Shown: positions 37,439 through 45,311 of the stretch, one piece after another
Layout of the letters: the number at the start of each line of letters is the position of its first letter
Position numbering within the stretch: position 1 is the first letter of the stretch
Assembly (NCBI GenBank): GCA_963792125.1
Contig: CAWBVA010000004.1
Location: 124,001-188,000 of the forward strand
Source of the DNA: Methanocella_A sp963792125
Lineage (GTDB): Archaea; Halobacteriota; Methanocellia; Methanocellales; Methanocellaceae
Length of the DNA: 64,000 nucleotides
Direction of reading: 5' to 3'
Notes under the pieces: model-generated
What the model saw: the letters and a program-made list of their open reading frames with translations, nothing else
Told to the model about the DNA's origin: nothing
Database searches by the model: none
Translations under genes and position numbers: made by a program

Positions 37439-37618
37439 ATGGCAGAGGAAAAGGGCGAGATGACCGTAGAAGAGGCGGGCCGGAAGGGCGGCCACAAGGG
37501 CGGAGAGAAGGTAAAGGAGAAATACGGCCCCGAGTTCTACTCCAAGATCGGGCACAAAGGCGGACAGAAGGTCAAAGAGCTCATCGAGAAGGGCAAGGAA
37601 GAGGAAGAGAGAAAGTAA
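37439..37618 (+). CDS. KGG-repeat stress-type protein
   Basis: 59-residue, very hydrophilic protein with two KGG-repeat units (GRKGGHKGGEKVKEKYG and KIGHKGGQKVKELI), as in GsiB/Con-10/Em-like proteins. Such proteins are linked with desiccation and general stress. Start ATG after GAGGTGATTAC. Highly charged C terminus EEEERK. Confidence 0.85.
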   Translation: MAEEKGEMTVEEAGRKGGHKGGEKVKEKYGPEFYSKIGHKGGQKVKELIEKGKEEEERK

Positions 37619-37750
37619 GGGCAGTGTAAAGAGTTCTGCCGACCGGTGCCCTGCATTCCCGGCGGACGTCAGCCGGGGTATTTGCAGTGCTGAGTGCCAG
37701 AACATGCCGGCCGAAAGCTTTTTAGCCTGCGGGCATAAAGGCATTAACCG

Positions 37751-38029
37751 ATGCCAGTAAGGAAGCCCGCCCCGAAAGACCTGCACTCGCCGTTCACAAC
37801 GGCGCCTTCGCCGTTCATGACAGCGGACCGGCTCATGAAGGATGACAGACAGAAGAGCGAGAACGGACGCCGGCTGGAGCGGTGGGCAGACACGATGGTC
37901 CGGGAGCGGAAGCTGGACCCCTCCTGGAAAGACGATCGCGACGCCGCCGTCACGGTCAGGTGGATAGCCGACCGCAATGCTGCGGCTCCGGCAGAGAAGG
38001 CTAAGAAAACGACTGGCAAGAAAGCATAA
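37751..38029 (+). CDS. hypothetical basic protein
   Basis: 92 residues, Lys/Arg/Pro-rich. MPVRKPAPKDLHSPFTTAPS is followed by the helical RRLERWADTMVRERKLDPSW and an Ala-Lys tail. No family recognised. Composition suggests a nucleic-acid-associated or disordered protein. Ends shortly before a GCCAAGG-family repeat. Confidence 0.55.
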   Translation: MPVRKPAPKDLHSPFTTAPSPFMTADRLMKDDRQKSENGRRLERWADTMVRERKLDPSWKDDRDAAVTVRWIADRNAAAPAEKAKKTTGKKA

Positions 38030-38040
38030 TTCTTTTAAAT

Positions 38041-38325
38041 ATCACTCGTAGCGGTCGTTATTAATACTATGCGCCTCCTGTCAGGCCCGCCAAGGGCGCC
38101 AAGAGCCAAGGGCGCCAGGACGATCTTATCATTGGCAATTACACAGAAAAACGGCCGCCTTCGCGCGCGTACGCCTGAACGTCCCGCTATATGTAGCACG
38201 ACCTGACCTGCCGTTAACATGCTTCTATCGATGTCGTTAATTCGATGCGATTAGCCATTGACAAAAAGCCTTGGCGAACCTGGCTCTTGGCGCCCTTGGC
38301 GGGCCTGACAGGAGGCACATAGTTT
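38041..38325. repeat. GCCAAGG-family MITE-like element, copy 2
   Basis: Best-preserved copy. Left arm 38069-38120 (ATGCGCCTCCTGTCAGGCCC, then GCCAAGGGCGCCAAGAGCCA); right arm 38267-38320 is its near-perfect reverse complement, ending GACAGGAGGCACAT. A flank CACTCGTAGC at 38043 is shared with the 41-kb copy. The centre holds CGCGCGCGTACG. No ORF of note lies inside. Confidence 0.85.
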
Positions 38326-38384
38326 GAACCAGAATTGATTCCTGGTATTTTTAACCGATTTCGTCCCGGCCACAGGAACGATCT

Positions 38385-38393
38385 TTTATATAT
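38385..38393 (+). promoter_or_regulatory. TATA box of tgtA
   Basis: TTTATATAT lies about 40 bp before ATG 38428, predicting a leader of roughly 10-15 nt and excluding the upstream in-frame start at 38335. Confidence 0.55.
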
Positions 38394-38427
38394 CCGCAAG
38401 CCTATTAACGAGCGTGCGTGGTGCCTG

Positions 38428-39891
38428 ATGTCAGACGTGTTCGAGATCGTCGATAAAGACCTGATGGGCCGGATCGGCCGCCTCTATACGCCTCACGGTG
38501 TAGTAGAGACGCCGACGGTGATGCCGGTGATCAACCCCAACCTGCGGCTGATCGAGCCTGCGGAGTTGCGGAAGTACGGCGCGCAGATGCTGATCACTAA
38601 CTCGTACATCATCTACCGCACGGAACGGCTGAAGCAGGCGGCGCTCACTCAGGGGCTGCACTCGCTGCTGGGGTTCGACGGGCCGATCATGACGGACTCG
38701 GGCTCGTTCCAGCTGTCGGTTTACGGCTCGGTCGAGATTGACAACCCTGGCATCGTCACCTTCGAGCGGGACATCGGCACGGACATCGGGGTGCCGCTGG
38801 ATATCCCCACGCCGCCGGACGTGCCCTTCGGGAGGGCGCGGGAGGAGCTGGAGATCACGCTTGCGCGGATAGCGGAAGCGAAGAATTACTCCGGGAAGAT
38901 GCTCCTGGCCGGCCCGGTGCAGGGCTCGACGTTCCTCGATCTCCGTGAAGAGGCGGCCAGGAGAGCGTACGAGATCGGGTTAGACATCTACCCGCTGGGC
39001 GCGGTGGTGCCGCTCATGGAATCATACCGCTATGCTGACCTGGTGGACGTGATCGTGCACTCGAAGATGGGACTCGGTTCTGACGCGGTGGTGCATCTCT
39101 TCGGTGCCGGACACCCAATGATGCTGGCGCTGGCGGTCGCGCTTGGCTGCGACCTGTTCGACAGCGCCGCCTATGCGCTTTACGCGAAGGACGGCCGCTA
39201 CATGACCGTGGACGGGACCTACCACATCGGCCAGCTGCAGCACCTGCCGTGCTCCTGCCCGATCTGCACGTCACACAGCGCAAAAGAGATCGCGGAGGCG
39301 GACGAGGCGACCCGCACCCGCCTGCTGGCAGAGCACAACCTGTACGTCACGTTTGCGGAAATCCGGCTGATCAAGCAGAGCATCCTCGACGGCGACCTGA
39401 TGGAGCTGGTCGAGCGCCGCTGCCGCTCCCACCCCCGGATGCTGTCAGGCTTAATACGCATGATGGACTATGCACCGTACATCGAAAAGTTCGACCGCGC
39501 CAGCAAGTCCACATTCTTCTACCTCGGCCCCGAGTCCGCCCGGCGGCCTGAAGTGCTGCGCCACAACCGTCTGCTCCGGAATCTCACGGTCACCGGAAAA
39601 GCGCTCATCACAACCCGTAAGGATGCTGACATCGCCGGGTTCGACCATGTCTTCGGCGTCAAGATGCCGTTCGGGGTATTCCCGGAGGAGCTGAACGAGA
39701 CCTACCCGGTCGGGCATTCCGAGACGATCAGCGATTTCGGGCCGGAGGCGAGAGACCTGACGCTTGAGCAGGTGCTCGCGTTTATCCAGTCCCAGCCGGA
39801 TGCCGGGTTCACTTTCGCCTGTGACCGGAAGTGGGAAAGCCCGGTCATCGACCGGATCGCGAAGGTCGCTCAGATAATGAAATTACAGTAG
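38428..39891 (+). CDS. tgtA: archaeosine tRNA-guanine transglycosylase
   Basis: Exchanges guanine 15 of archaeal tRNA for preQ0 in archaeosine synthesis. About 487 residues. The TGT barrel contains the catalytic Asp in MTDSGSFQLSVYGSVEI (about residue 95) and the later LMESYRYADLVDVI. The zinc site CSCPICTSH is intact (about residues 278-286), and a C-terminal extension follows. The start MSDVFEIVDKDLMGRIG fits the family and the promoter. No PUA domain is obvious, so that function may be encoded separately. Intact. Confidence 0.95.
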   Translation: MSDVFEIVDKDLMGRIGRLYTPHGVVETPTVMPVINPNLRLIEPAELRKYGAQMLITNSYIIYRTERLKQAALTQGLHSLLGFDGPIMTDSGSFQLSVYGSVEIDNPGIVTFERDIGTDIGVPLDIPTPPDVPFGRAREELEITLARIAEAKNYSGKMLLAGPVQGSTFLDLREEAARRAYEIGLDIYPLGAVVPLMESYRYADLVDVIVHSKMGLGSDAVVHLFGAGHPMMLALAVALGCDLFDSAAYALYAKDGRYMTVDGTYHIGQLQHLPCSCPICTSHSAKEIAEADEATRTRLLAEHNLYVTFAEIRLIKQSILDGDLMELVERRCRSHPRMLSGLIRMMDYAPYIEKFDRASKSTFFYLGPESARRPEVLRHNRLLRNLTVTGKALITTRKDADIAGFDHVFGVKMPFGVFPEELNETYPVGHSETISDFGPEARDLTLEQVLAFIQSQPDAGFTFACDRKWESPVIDRIAKVAQIMKLQ

Positions 39892-40090
39892 CCTTTTTTA
39901 TTGCCACGACATGCGCTTTCTTCCGTGACCTAAGCATATTTTGCGCCATGTGGGCAACCATAAGGCGGCTAAGGTATATCATCACCGCTGGACAATCATA
40001 TGATCAAGGAGCCTGACATATGGCCGGTGACCTTGACGCGGAGATCCAGACGCCCGGGCAGTCGGCAAGAATGTGAGCGAGGACGTTGTT

Positions 40091-41134
40091 ATGGAAATGA
40101 CCAGTGACATTGAAGGTATCATTAACAAGTACGAGCAGCTCGTGAAAACCGAGCCGAATAACGCCGGGGCGCACCGGGAGCTGGGGCTCGCGTATAGCGT
40201 GAAAGGCGATTACGATAAGGCCATGAAGGAGCTGGAAACCGCAGTCAGGCTGGACCCTTCGGGCGCCGATTCACACTACGCCTACGGGATGGCGCTGGAC
40301 CTGCAGGGCAGATATGACGAAGCCATAGACCAGTACAAAGAGGCTTTAAAGCTCAAGAGCGACTTCATCGAAGCCCACCTGAGCCTGGCCAATGCTTACG
40401 TGGAACAGGGCAATGTCGACGATGCGCTGCCCGTCTTCGACGAGCTTATCAAGATCAACCCGAACATCCCCGAGGTCTACCTCGGCTTCGCCGCGTCGCT
40501 ATACGAGGCAGGCTACCTTGACGACGCCATCGAGGAGCTGCAGCAGGCGATCAAGCTGAACCCGGACTTCTACGAGGCGCACATGCTGCTGGCAGGCGCC
40601 TATGCCGATCAGCTGGACCTGAACGGGGCGGTGAAGGAGTACAAGGCCGCCATCAAATCGGACCCGGAGAACCCGGAGGCATACTACAACCTCGGCGTCA
40701 CATACTCCGACAAAGGCATGTACACCGAGGGTATCGAGCAGTACCGGCGTGCCATCGCCAACGACCCGGACTTCCTGGAAGCCCACTATAACCTCGGGCT
40801 GCTGCTCGACCGCAAAGGCCAGGTCGACGAAGCCATCGCCGAGTACCGGACGGCCCTGAAGATCGACCCGGAGTTCCCCGACGCCCATAACCGCATAGGG
40901 GTAGACTACTCCCGCACGGGCAATATGACGCAGGCCATCGAGGAGTTCAAAAAGGCCTTCGAGCTCAACGCCGGCTTCGCACAGGCACACTTCAACCTCG
41001 GCATGCTGTACTTCGGCCAGAACAAGTATGGCGATGCGATCGCGGAGTTCGAGAAGGCGATCGAGATCGACCCGGACTACCTCGAGGCACAGAACAGCCT
41101 GGCTATCGTCAAAAGCAAGAAAGGCAGCAGTTAA
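40091..41134 (+). CDS. TPR repeat protein
   Basis: About 347 residues made almost entirely of about ten 34-residue tetratricopeptide repeats (for example NAGAHRELGLAYSVKGDYDK and EAYYNLGVTYSDKGMYTEGI). No catalytic or membrane segment is present, so it is a cytosolic protein-interaction scaffold. ATG 40091 is preferred to GTG 40073. A second TPR protein faces it 290 bp away, with a MITE-like repeat between. Confidence 0.88.
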   Translation: MEMTSDIEGIINKYEQLVKTEPNNAGAHRELGLAYSVKGDYDKAMKELETAVRLDPSGADSHYAYGMALDLQGRYDEAIDQYKEALKLKSDFIEAHLSLANAYVEQGNVDDALPVFDELIKINPNIPEVYLGFAASLYEAGYLDDAIEELQQAIKLNPDFYEAHMLLAGAYADQLDLNGAVKEYKAAIKSDPENPEAYYNLGVTYSDKGMYTEGIEQYRRAIANDPDFLEAHYNLGLLLDRKGQVDEAIAEYRTALKIDPEFPDAHNRIGVDYSRTGNMTQAIEEFKKAFELNAGFAQAHFNLGMLYFGQNKYGDAIAEFEKAIEIDPDYLEAQNSLAIVKSKKGSS

Positions 41135-41161
41135 AACCGTTCTCTTTTTTTAATATTTCAT

Positions 41162-41400
41162 GCACTCGTAGCTTGCCGTTTTAATGACTGTGCGCTGCGG
41201 TCAGCTCGCCAGGAGCGCCAGGTAGCCAAGAGTCGCCAAGATTTTTAACAGAGATTGCCTGTCTGCGTAAGTTACATACAGCCTGCCCGGCCGCTCGCGC
41301 GCGTATGCACTGCTGTAGCTTTGGCAATTAAAAATACTTGGCGCCCTTGGCCCTTGGCGACCTTGGCGGGCATGACAGTGGGCGCATAGCCTGAGAAAGA
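41162..41400. repeat. GCCAAGG-family MITE-like element, copy 3
   Basis: The left arm (41190-41242) contains GCTCGCCAGGAGCGCCAGGT and GCCAAGAGTCGCCAAG; the right arm (about 41338-41395) contains CTTGGCGCCCTTGGC, CTTGGCGACCTTGGCGGG and GACAGTGGGCGCATAG. It fills the gap between the two convergent TPR genes. Confidence 0.8.
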
Positions 41401-41420
41401 CTGGTGCGATGGTAATTATC

Positions 41421-42542
41421 TTATATTATTTTTTCTTCTCCAGCTCTTTCTTCGCTTCTCTCGACGGCATCGCCCAGCGAAGGGTCGAGTTGCGCAGCCT
41501 TCTCATAGTTCTTCAGCGCATCCTCCGCGAAACCCATCTTGCGGAAGGTCGTCCCCATCTCGAAGTATGCCCTGGCGCTGTCCGGCTTGATCCGCAACGC
41601 TTCGGCCAGCTCCCGGATTGCCGCCTCGTTCCGGCTCAGGTTCCGGTAGACCAGCGCGAGGTTGAAGTGGGCCTCGTACCAGTCGGGCTTGATCAGTATC
41701 GCCTCGAGGTACTCTTTGATGGCTTCGCCAGGTATGCCCTTCTGCTCATAGACCTCTGCGAGCCTGAAGTGCGGTTCCTCCAGGTACCTGTTAATGCGGA
41801 TGGCCTCGCGGTAATGGAATGACGCCTCGTCCCACTTCCTGTCCGCCATGAGGTTATTGCCCATAGCCGTATGGGGGTCGGGGAAATCGGGGTCCAGACG
41901 GATGGCCTCGGCGAACTCCCTGTTGGCCCCCTCCGGGTCTCCATTCAGGCCCAGCGCCATGCCCAGGTCATAGTGGAAGTCCGGCGCGTCCGGCGTCATC
42001 TCGATGGCCTTTTTAAACGCGTCGATGGCGTTGTCGTATTTGCCCATGAGGCCATAGGTCCGTCCGAGGGCGACCTGTGCTTCCACGTATCCCGGCCTGA
42101 CCTTCAATGCATGCAAGAACTCTCTCACCGCGTCCTCATCCTGGTCCTTGCGCAGGTAAGCCAGCCCGAGCCTGAAGTGGGCCAGGGCCAGTCCGGGGTC
42201 GTACTCGACGGCCTTCTGCAGTTCGGCGATCGCTTCGTCCGGCCGTCCGCAGTACAGGTAGCAGTTCCCGAGGTCGCTGTGGGCTCCGGCGTGGCTGCCG
42301 TTGATCTCCAGCGCCTTCCTGAACTCGGCCTCCGCCTCCTCCGCTCTTCCCATCGCCATGCAGGAACACGCCAGCCCGTAGTGGGCCTCGTCGTAGTCAG
42401 GCTGCGACTTGATCGCCTTGCGGAAGCTCTCGATCGCGTCCTCGTACATGCCGGCCAGCGCCATGCTTTTGCCCTGTTCAGTCAGCCCGGCGGGGCTGTC
42501 GGGGCCGTCCTTCCTGTAGTCCCTGAGCATATGATCATACAT
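41421..42542 (-). CDS. TPR repeat protein
   Basis: 373 residues of about ten tandem tetratricopeptide repeats (for example DEAHYGLACSCMAMGRAEEA and VEAQVALGRTYGLMGKYDNA). Soluble scaffold, no enzymatic domain. It resembles the facing TPR gene in layout, but the consensus residues differ enough that recent duplication is not evident. Start ATG 42542, alternative ATG 42530 (MLRDYRKD). Intact. Confidence 0.88.
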   Translation of the reverse strand: MYDHMLRDYRKDGPDSPAGLTEQGKSMALAGMYEDAIESFRKAIKSQPDYDEAHYGLACSCMAMGRAEEAEAEFRKALEINGSHAGAHSDLGNCYLYCGRPDEAIAELQKAVEYDPGLALAHFRLGLAYLRKDQDEDAVREFLHALKVRPGYVEAQVALGRTYGLMGKYDNAIDAFKKAIEMTPDAPDFHYDLGMALGLNGDPEGANREFAEAIRLDPDFPDPHTAMGNNLMADRKWDEASFHYREAIRINRYLEEPHFRLAEVYEQKGIPGEAIKEYLEAILIKPDWYEAHFNLALVYRNLSRNEAAIRELAEALRIKPDSARAYFEMGTTFRKMGFAEDALKNYEKAAQLDPSLGDAVERSEERAGEEKII

Positions 42543-42613
42543 TGTGGCGGCAGGCTATTAAATTTCCTCATGCGGCAGCCGCCCCAAACTCACATCGACG
42601 TTAAATTCCGGGC

Positions 42614-42811
42614 ATGAGTACACGTAATACGGTGAGCAACATGACGCCGGAAAAAGAGTGGAGCCCGAAAAGGGAGCGACAGTACGAGCATGTAAAAGAA
42701 TCGGAAGAAGAGCGCGGCAAGCCCGAGGAGACCGCGAAGCGCATAGCCGCAGCTACCGTGAACAAGACTCGCAAGGAGCACGGCGAGACCAAAGAGCAGA
42801 AGAAAGAATAG
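42614..42811 (+). CDS. small charged conserved protein
   Basis: 65-residue hydrophilic protein. The central motif KRERQYEHVKESEEERGKPE is followed by ETAKRIAAATVNKTRKEHG, a pattern I recognise from many short bacterial and archaeal proteins often auto-named plasmid stabilization protein; function unproven. Start ATG 42614. No toxin partner adjacent. Confidence 0.65.
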   Translation: MSTRNTVSNMTPEKEWSPKRERQYEHVKESEEERGKPEETAKRIAAATVNKTRKEHGETKEQKKE

Positions 42812-42939
42812 ACGCGCCCGGGCAAGCGCATGTATAAACGGCTGCTACCGGTTGCTTGTCATATTACTTTTTCACGGTTTGATTATAGCAATATAATCGT
42901 TATAAGACGCATTTTAAATGTTGTCATCGAGGGATTGAT

Positions 42940-43068
42940 ATGAGATCACTACCGGTTTATTCCGGAGAAAATGACAGCTGCACAGGAAAATTCGCGGCAG
43001 TAGTCTATGCTGCAACTGCTCTATACGCAGCTGGTGCCCGTTCTCCTGGTGACCTGCGTAAGCAATAG
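42940..43068 (+). CDS. possible small protein (42 aa)
   Basis: ATG 42940 opens MRSLPVYSGENDSCTGKFAA and ends KQ at TAG 43066-43068. AT-rich upstream sequence contains a TATA-like ATTTTAAATG. No family, weak start context. The wider gap 42812-43119 holds nothing else. Confidence 0.2.
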   Translation: MRSLPVYSGENDSCTGKFAAVVYAATALYAAGARSPGDLRKQ

Positions 43069-43119
43069 AAAAAATTGCCAGAGCCATATGCTTCAATAAA
43101 TTTCTATGTTAACCGGTGA

Positions 43120-43434
43120 TTATTTTTTCGTTACCTTCTTCTCGCCCATGATGAACTTCGCCATCAGGAACACGACGAACGCGATGATAAGGAAGTTGAC
43201 CAGCTGGCCCATAAACGATCCGTACTTGACCGAGACTTTGCTGCCCATATCCAGCGATGCATTCTTCCAGTCCGAGCCCGTGGCCGAAAGAATCGGGTTG
43301 ATCAGCGGCATGATGATATCGCTCACCAGCGACGTGACCAGGGCAGTTAACGCGGCACCGATGATGAACGCGATCGCCAGGCCCATTATCTTGTACTCAT
43401 CCAGAAATGCCTTAAATTCCGAAATTATTCCCAT
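43120..43434 (-). CDS. mscL: large-conductance mechanosensitive channel MscL
   Basis: 104-residue two-helix channel that opens on osmotic downshock. MscL hallmarks are present: the short N-terminal helix ISEFKAFLDEYKIMGLAIAF, the first pore helix IIGAALTALVTSLVSDIIMPLI, a short periplasmic loop, the second helix FLIIAFVVFLMAKFIM and a basic end. Slightly shorter than bacterial MscL, lacking the long cytoplasmic helix. Intact. Confidence 0.92.
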   Translation of the reverse strand: MGIISEFKAFLDEYKIMGLAIAFIIGAALTALVTSLVSDIIMPLINPILSATGSDWKNASLDMGSKVSVKYGSFMGQLVNFLIIAFVVFLMAKFIMGEKKVTKK

Positions 43435-43856
43435 TTAACCACCTGTTAACTTAGTATGTGTCTCCACACTAATGATATAGCTTTCCGGGGCTCTCTCGTG
43501 TCCTGCAAATGTGCGACTTGCATTTTATGTCATTATACAATTGCCTGCCATATCCGGACTGTTCGACGATCGCCATAGAAGCCTTATATATGCTGGCGCC
43601 GACCTTATTGCGGTGATAGTATAATGACGCCGATATGCATGATAATGAAGATGATGCGCCTGCCGGGCTTAGCGCCTCAGTGCAAATAACGGTCATCCGG
43701 GATATTATTGGCATCCTGAAACGCCGCGATACCGTGGCTGTTTTATAAATGGGATTCATTTTTTATCCCATTTTACGGTGTATAAACCCGCCCAATATCT
43801 ATTTATACATCTTTCATATATTAGAGGGATGCTACCGGGTACTGCCTGACGTACCA
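43435..43856. other. intergenic region without supported gene
   Basis: Between mscL and the S8e gene. Open frames on the minus strand have no credible start context or family resemblance. AT-rich stretches near 43800-43830 may be promoter sequence. Confidence 0.5.
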
Positions 43857-43867
43857 AATTATATATG
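43857..43867 (+). promoter_or_regulatory. TATA box of the S8e gene
   Basis: AATTATATATG lies about 55-60 bp upstream of ATG 43921, predicting a leader near 30 nt. Confidence 0.5.
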
Positions 43868-43920
43868 TCATGAGCGCATGTTTCAGGTGGTATCACTCAA
43901 TATCATTCGAGGTTAAGATT

Positions 43921-44301
43921 ATGAGATATCAGGGAAAATCGATTAGAAAGGCCACCGGCGGCCGTCTCAAGAGCAACCGCGGCAAGCGGAAGTTCGAGCT
44001 CGGCAGGGACATCACACAGCCGGTCATCGGGCCAACGAAGAACAAAGTTGTCAACGTAATGGGCAACGGTACCAAGGTCAAGATTCTCAAGGAAGAGTTC
44101 GTCAACGTCACCGACCCGAAGACGGGCAAGACGCAGCGGGCAAAGATGACCACCGTCACCGCCAACCCCGCCAACAAGAACTTCGTCCGGCGTAACATCC
44201 TCACCAAGGGCGCAGTTGTCGCCACCGAGGCTGGCAAGGCGAAGATCACCAGCAGGCCCGGACAGGACGGCGACGTCAACGCAGTCCTCGTCGAGCAGTA
44301 A
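43921..44301 (+). CDS. rps8e: 30S ribosomal protein S8e
   Basis: Archaeal/eukaryotic-type small-subunit protein. 126 residues, beginning MRYQGKSIRKATGGRLKSNR and containing KRKFELGRD and the typical ATEAGKAKITSRPGQDGDVN. It has no bacterial homologue and is a strong archaeal marker. Intact and monocistronic. Confidence 0.97.
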   Translation: MRYQGKSIRKATGGRLKSNRGKRKFELGRDITQPVIGPTKNKVVNVMGNGTKVKILKEEFVNVTDPKTGKTQRAKMTTVTANPANKNFVRRNILTKGAVVATEAGKAKITSRPGQDGDVNAVLVEQ

Positions 44302-44359
44302 CGATACCTAAAACACAATAGCTGCACAGCCATCTATGCTGTGCAACTCTTTCTCTTTA

Positions 44360-45176
44360 TCAGACCGTCAATCGCATGATAGCGACGGCGATCAGTGCGG
44401 TAACGAATGCCAGCGCCAGGAATATGAAAAGCATGTACACCGGCAGAAAGATCGTAGATGCCAGCGCTTCGGTGATCCTGTTCCTGAGATTGTTATTCTC
44501 TGCAGTCGCGCGATCGATCGTATATGGCTCTTCCAGCGCGTGCAGGCTGAACACATCATAGACTCTTCCGCCTGCATAGTAGCTGCCTGAGTCCCCCGTC
44601 ACTGTATATGCATCGAGGATGGCGGCCATCCCCGCCACATGGCGGCGGCCGACAAGGACGACATACCGGTCACTGTACCCCTGATCTCTTCGCTTCCGGA
44701 TATGCTCGATGAGCTTCCCTGCCATGTACTCGTCCCGCTCGAAAATGAATCGTCTCTCGTCTTCCCGGGACCAGCCGAAGGTATAGAACGCGTTGCCGAA
44801 CAATGCCCGGTACAGCCTGTGCAGGTAGTTAAAGGCGAAAATGGAGACCTGGTTGAGGGGAAGCCATGCGTATTTGGACAGGGCCTCCTTCAGGTACTGC
44901 GGCGGCGGCGTATCGGACAGGTACCGGAGCGTCGTGATTTCCGGCGGGCGGTCAAGACAGACCAGCCTGTCGCCGTACCGGGCGCTCACGGCGTCGACGT
45001 CCTGCGACCCGGTCAGGCGGTCGGGTACAGTGAGCTCGATGGCGATGAAGTCAGGCGAGAACCGCTCGATCTCGTCGCAGGATGAGTGGCACGTTGCGGG
45101 GCAGGGAATGCACGCTTCCCAGCAACACGATGTCGCCGTCCTCCAGCGGCCTGACGATCAGCGGGCTGTCCTTCAC
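44360..45176 (-). CDS. TraB family membrane protein (frame interrupted once)
   Basis: TraB/PrgY-type protein of about 271 residues. The N-terminal DIVLLGSVHSLPRN matches the G-x-x-H entry motif, RYVVLVGRRHVAGM matches the second His motif, and a C-terminal hydrophobic pair (FLPVYMLFIFLALAFVTALI) anchors it in the membrane. One extra base near 45105 separates NVPLIL from DEIERFSPDFIAIEL; 817 nt fits one insertion. GTG 45176 lies about 25 bp from a TATA box at 45201-45211, so the transcript would be leaderless. Function of archaeal TraB-like proteins is unclear; a membrane metalloprotease-like role is proposed for the family. Confidence 0.72.
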
Positions 45177-45200
45177 GGATGAAATTATGAGGTCTATTGT

Positions 45201-45211
45201 TTTATATTTAG
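45201..45211 (-). promoter_or_regulatory. TATA box of the TraB-like gene
   Basis: TAAATATAAAA on the minus strand, about 25-30 bp before GTG 45176. Confidence 0.5.
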
Positions 45212-45311
45212 CTCGGATAAAATGAGGGCATTCCTGTCGGGCGATGCCGCATTAACAAATGGGGAGAGAAGCTATATTTAAGCTTCCGGGGACTAATGAT
45301 TGGAGCATAAC

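Noticed and set aside
38035..38399. Short ORFs inside the 38-kb repeat element
   Set aside because: They follow the inverted-repeat arms and have no resemblance to transposases or other proteins.
43469..43759. Minus-strand 96-residue ORF between mscL and rps8e
   Set aside because: No start context, no family resemblance, and AT-rich intergenic composition.
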